DNA of 5,999 nucleotides from JASFRI01 sp050115015 (lineage in GTDB: Bacteria; Acidobacteriota; Polarisedimenticolia; CBDVAL01). The stretch spans positions 1-5,999 of the forward strand of contig JASFRI010000275.1 of the NCBI GenBank assembly GCA_050115015.1, given 5' to 3'. Positions 4,950-5,999 of the stretch are shown here, piece after piece. A program made the translations under genes and the position numbers. Position 1 is the stretch's first letter. Each line of letters begins with the position of its first letter. The notes below the pieces were generated by a model. It saw only the letters and a list, made by a program, of their open reading frames with translations, had not been told where the DNA came from and ran no database searches.

Positions 4950-5999
4950 TCAGGGACAGCCGAGGTCCTGCTCCGCGGCGCAGGCGGTGGCGCTTCGCGG
5001 GCGTTCGAGCCCCGAGGCGTCCCTGCCGTAGGAGCCCTCGAGGTCTCCGTTGCGGGGTACGACCAGGAAGTAGCGGTTCCCGGCAGCCGGCTCGTACTCG
5101 TGCGCGAGTGCCAAAGTCCCGCAGTCCACGGGACCGTGATCGTACCAGGTGCCGATCGTTCCCTCGTAGACCTCGTACACCTGCCCCGAGTCGCTGCAGC
5201 CGGCGGTCCAGGAGAGCGCCACCGCCTCCGGCGTGGCGCCATGGTCCACGAGGAGGCCGTCCACCGATCCGGGCAGGAAGGACGGCGCGAAGGCGAGCGC
5301 GTTGAGCCGGGTCGTGTAGGTGGGCCATCCCGGCGGCGAGTCGTAGAGCGTGAGGCCCGCACCGTCCCAGGCGGCGAGCTGTCCCGGCAGGAAGGAGCTC
5401 CCCCCCACGGTGGTCGGCAGGTCGAAGGTCAGGATCGTCAGGCCGTCCACCTGCGCGACGCCGGTCACGTTCCGGGAGGTCAGCAGCGGGGGCGTCACGG
5501 CGGAAGCGTCGAACAAGACCGAGTAGGTGCCGGTCCCCACGTCGTACCGCACGACATCCGCGGGATCGTAGGCGATGCCGTCGAGCACGACGGGAACGTC
5601 GAAGCTCAGCAGCAGGTCCACGCCCAGGTGCACGGCGTCGATGCTCGCGCGCGCGGGGATCCCGATCGCCGATCCCGGGACGAACAGGGAGTAGGTCCCC
5701 CCGGAGCCGCGGATCACCAGGTCGCGCGGCTCCACCGCGATCCCGCCGAGCACCGTCGGCGAGGCCACCGAGAACAGCCATTCGGTCGTGGACAGCCGGT
5801 ACAGTGCATCGATGGCGATCCCGGGCGGCAGGGACCAGACGACAGCGTAGGAACCCGAGGCGTTCACGACGATCTCGTTGGGCCCGAAGGACGTGGGGCC
5901 CGGGGACGCGGGAAGGCCGGGCACGACGTAGTAGGCGGGCTGGGCGAGGAGGGAGCCGCCCGCCAGGCTCAGCAGGAGGAGACCGATCCAGCCGTTCCG
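4950..5999 (-). CDS. secreted beta-repeat protein with Cys-containing C-terminal domain (5' partial)
   Basis: The frame stays open to the right edge, giving 349 visible residues; only the start codon and a few residues are missing. The first visible residues, RNGWIGLLLLSLAGGSLLAQ, are a signal peptide, probably cleaved after LLA, so an internal GTG start at 5924 is wrong. The body (about 37-237) is at least three related units of about 55 residues with the pattern LLLSFD-P-VLGGI-Y-P-DVVRY--GTYSLLFDGS-IP--IDAV. The C-terminal region (about 250-349) is a beta-rich domain (VALSWTAGC, VYEVYEGTIGTW, NRYFLVVPRN, GSYGRDASGLERP) with four Cys (268, 293, 340, 348) that may form disulfides. I have seen similar repeats and ends in exported proteins of Acidobacteriota-like bacteria. 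The function is unknown; a cell-surface or extracellular role is inferred. No enzyme motif is visible. Confidence 0.85.
   Translation of the reverse strand, partial: RNGWIGLLLLSLAGGSLLAQPAYYVVPGLPASPGPTSFGPNEIVVNASGSYAVVWSLPPGIAIDALYRLSTTEWLFSVASPTVLGGIAVEPRDLVIRGSGGTYSLFVPGSAIGIPARASIDAVHLGVDLLLSFDVPVVLDGIAYDPADVVRYDVGTGTYSVLFDASAVTPPLLTSRNVTGVAQVDGLTILTFDLPTTVGGSSFLPGQLAAWDGAGLTLYDSPPGWPTYTTRLNALAFAPSFLPGSVDGLLVDHGATPEAVALSWTAGCSDSGQVYEVYEGTIGTWYDHGPVDCGTLALAHEYEPAAGNRYFLVVPRNGDLEGSYGRDASGLERPRSATACAAEQDLGCP
5289..5891 (-). repeat. protein-level tandem repeats of about 50-57 residues
   Basis: Four diverged units fall at visible residues about 37-69 (partial), 73-125, 127-183 and 186-237. 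Matching landmarks are WLFSVASPTVLGGIAVEPRD, LLLSFDVPVVLDGIAYDPAD and TILTFDLPTTVGGSSFLPGQ, each followed by a short linker and a Tyr or Leu-rich strand (TYSLFVPGS, TYSVLFDAS, LTLYDSP). The identity is in protein pattern, not DNA, so the repeats are old. A beta-propeller or beta-sandwich array is possible. Confidence 0.7.

Noticed and set aside
4648..5781. Long minus-strand frames of 377 and 400 codons overlapping the DUF302 and secreted-protein genes
   Set aside because: They are Arg/Pro/Gly-rich shadow frames without domains and lie over two well-supported genes in other frames.
5922..5924. GTG as the start of the minus-strand secreted protein
   Set aside because: In-frame sequence upstream encodes a clear signal peptide up to the window edge, so the true start lies outside.
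1..5999. CRISPR arrays, insertion sequences, tRNA or rRNA genes, att sites
   Set aside because: No regularly spaced direct repeats, transposase motifs, tRNA T-loop signatures or rRNA blocks were seen on either strand.

Overview
The window is very GC-rich bacterial DNA with tightly packed genes. The gene content points to a Gram-negative environmental phylum such as Acidobacteriota (Thermoanaerobaculia-like) or a neighbouring candidate phylum. That content is a Ser/Thr kinase fused to TolB-like and TPR regions, an M13 metallopeptidase lipoprotein, a DUF302 protein, and a secreted beta-repeat protein with a GSYG...ERP-type C-terminus. The taxonomic placement is inference from gene style only; no rRNA or other marker gene is present.

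Layout: (1) 1-1737 (+) is the 3' part of a eukaryotic-like Ser/Thr protein kinase; the window opens exactly at the DFG motif. (2) 1738-1906 is an intergenic stretch with a probable promoter (TTGCGG-17-TAGGAT), a 15-bp palindrome and a tiny upstream ORF. (3) 1907-3973 (+) is a complete M13 (neprilysin/PepO family) zinc peptidase with a lipoprotein signal. (4) 3974-4486 is a 513-bp stretch with no ordinary gene. Its first part looks like a self-contained transcription unit: a consensus -35, several strong hairpins, a 14-codon ORF behind a 14-nt Shine-Dalgarno match to the 16S rRNA tail, and a strong intrinsic terminator at 4275-4309. Its second part holds GC hairpins and a possible promoter for the next gene. 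(5) 4487-4882 (+) is a complete DUF302 protein. (6) 4950-5999 (-) is a convergent, secreted repeat protein whose first few codons lie beyond the right edge.

The four large genes do not form an obvious pathway. The kinase is predicted to be cytosolic signalling, the peptidase to act at the envelope, and the repeat protein to be exported. Each appears to have its own expression signals rather than sharing an operon.

The best candidate for something undescribed is the structured RNA unit at about 4000-4309. In it the exceptional Shine-Dalgarno sequence of the micro-ORF can be sequestered by an anti-Shine-Dalgarno element just after the ORF's stop codon. Part of the same helix has a competing partner inside the ORF. 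I do not recognise this as a known RNA family.
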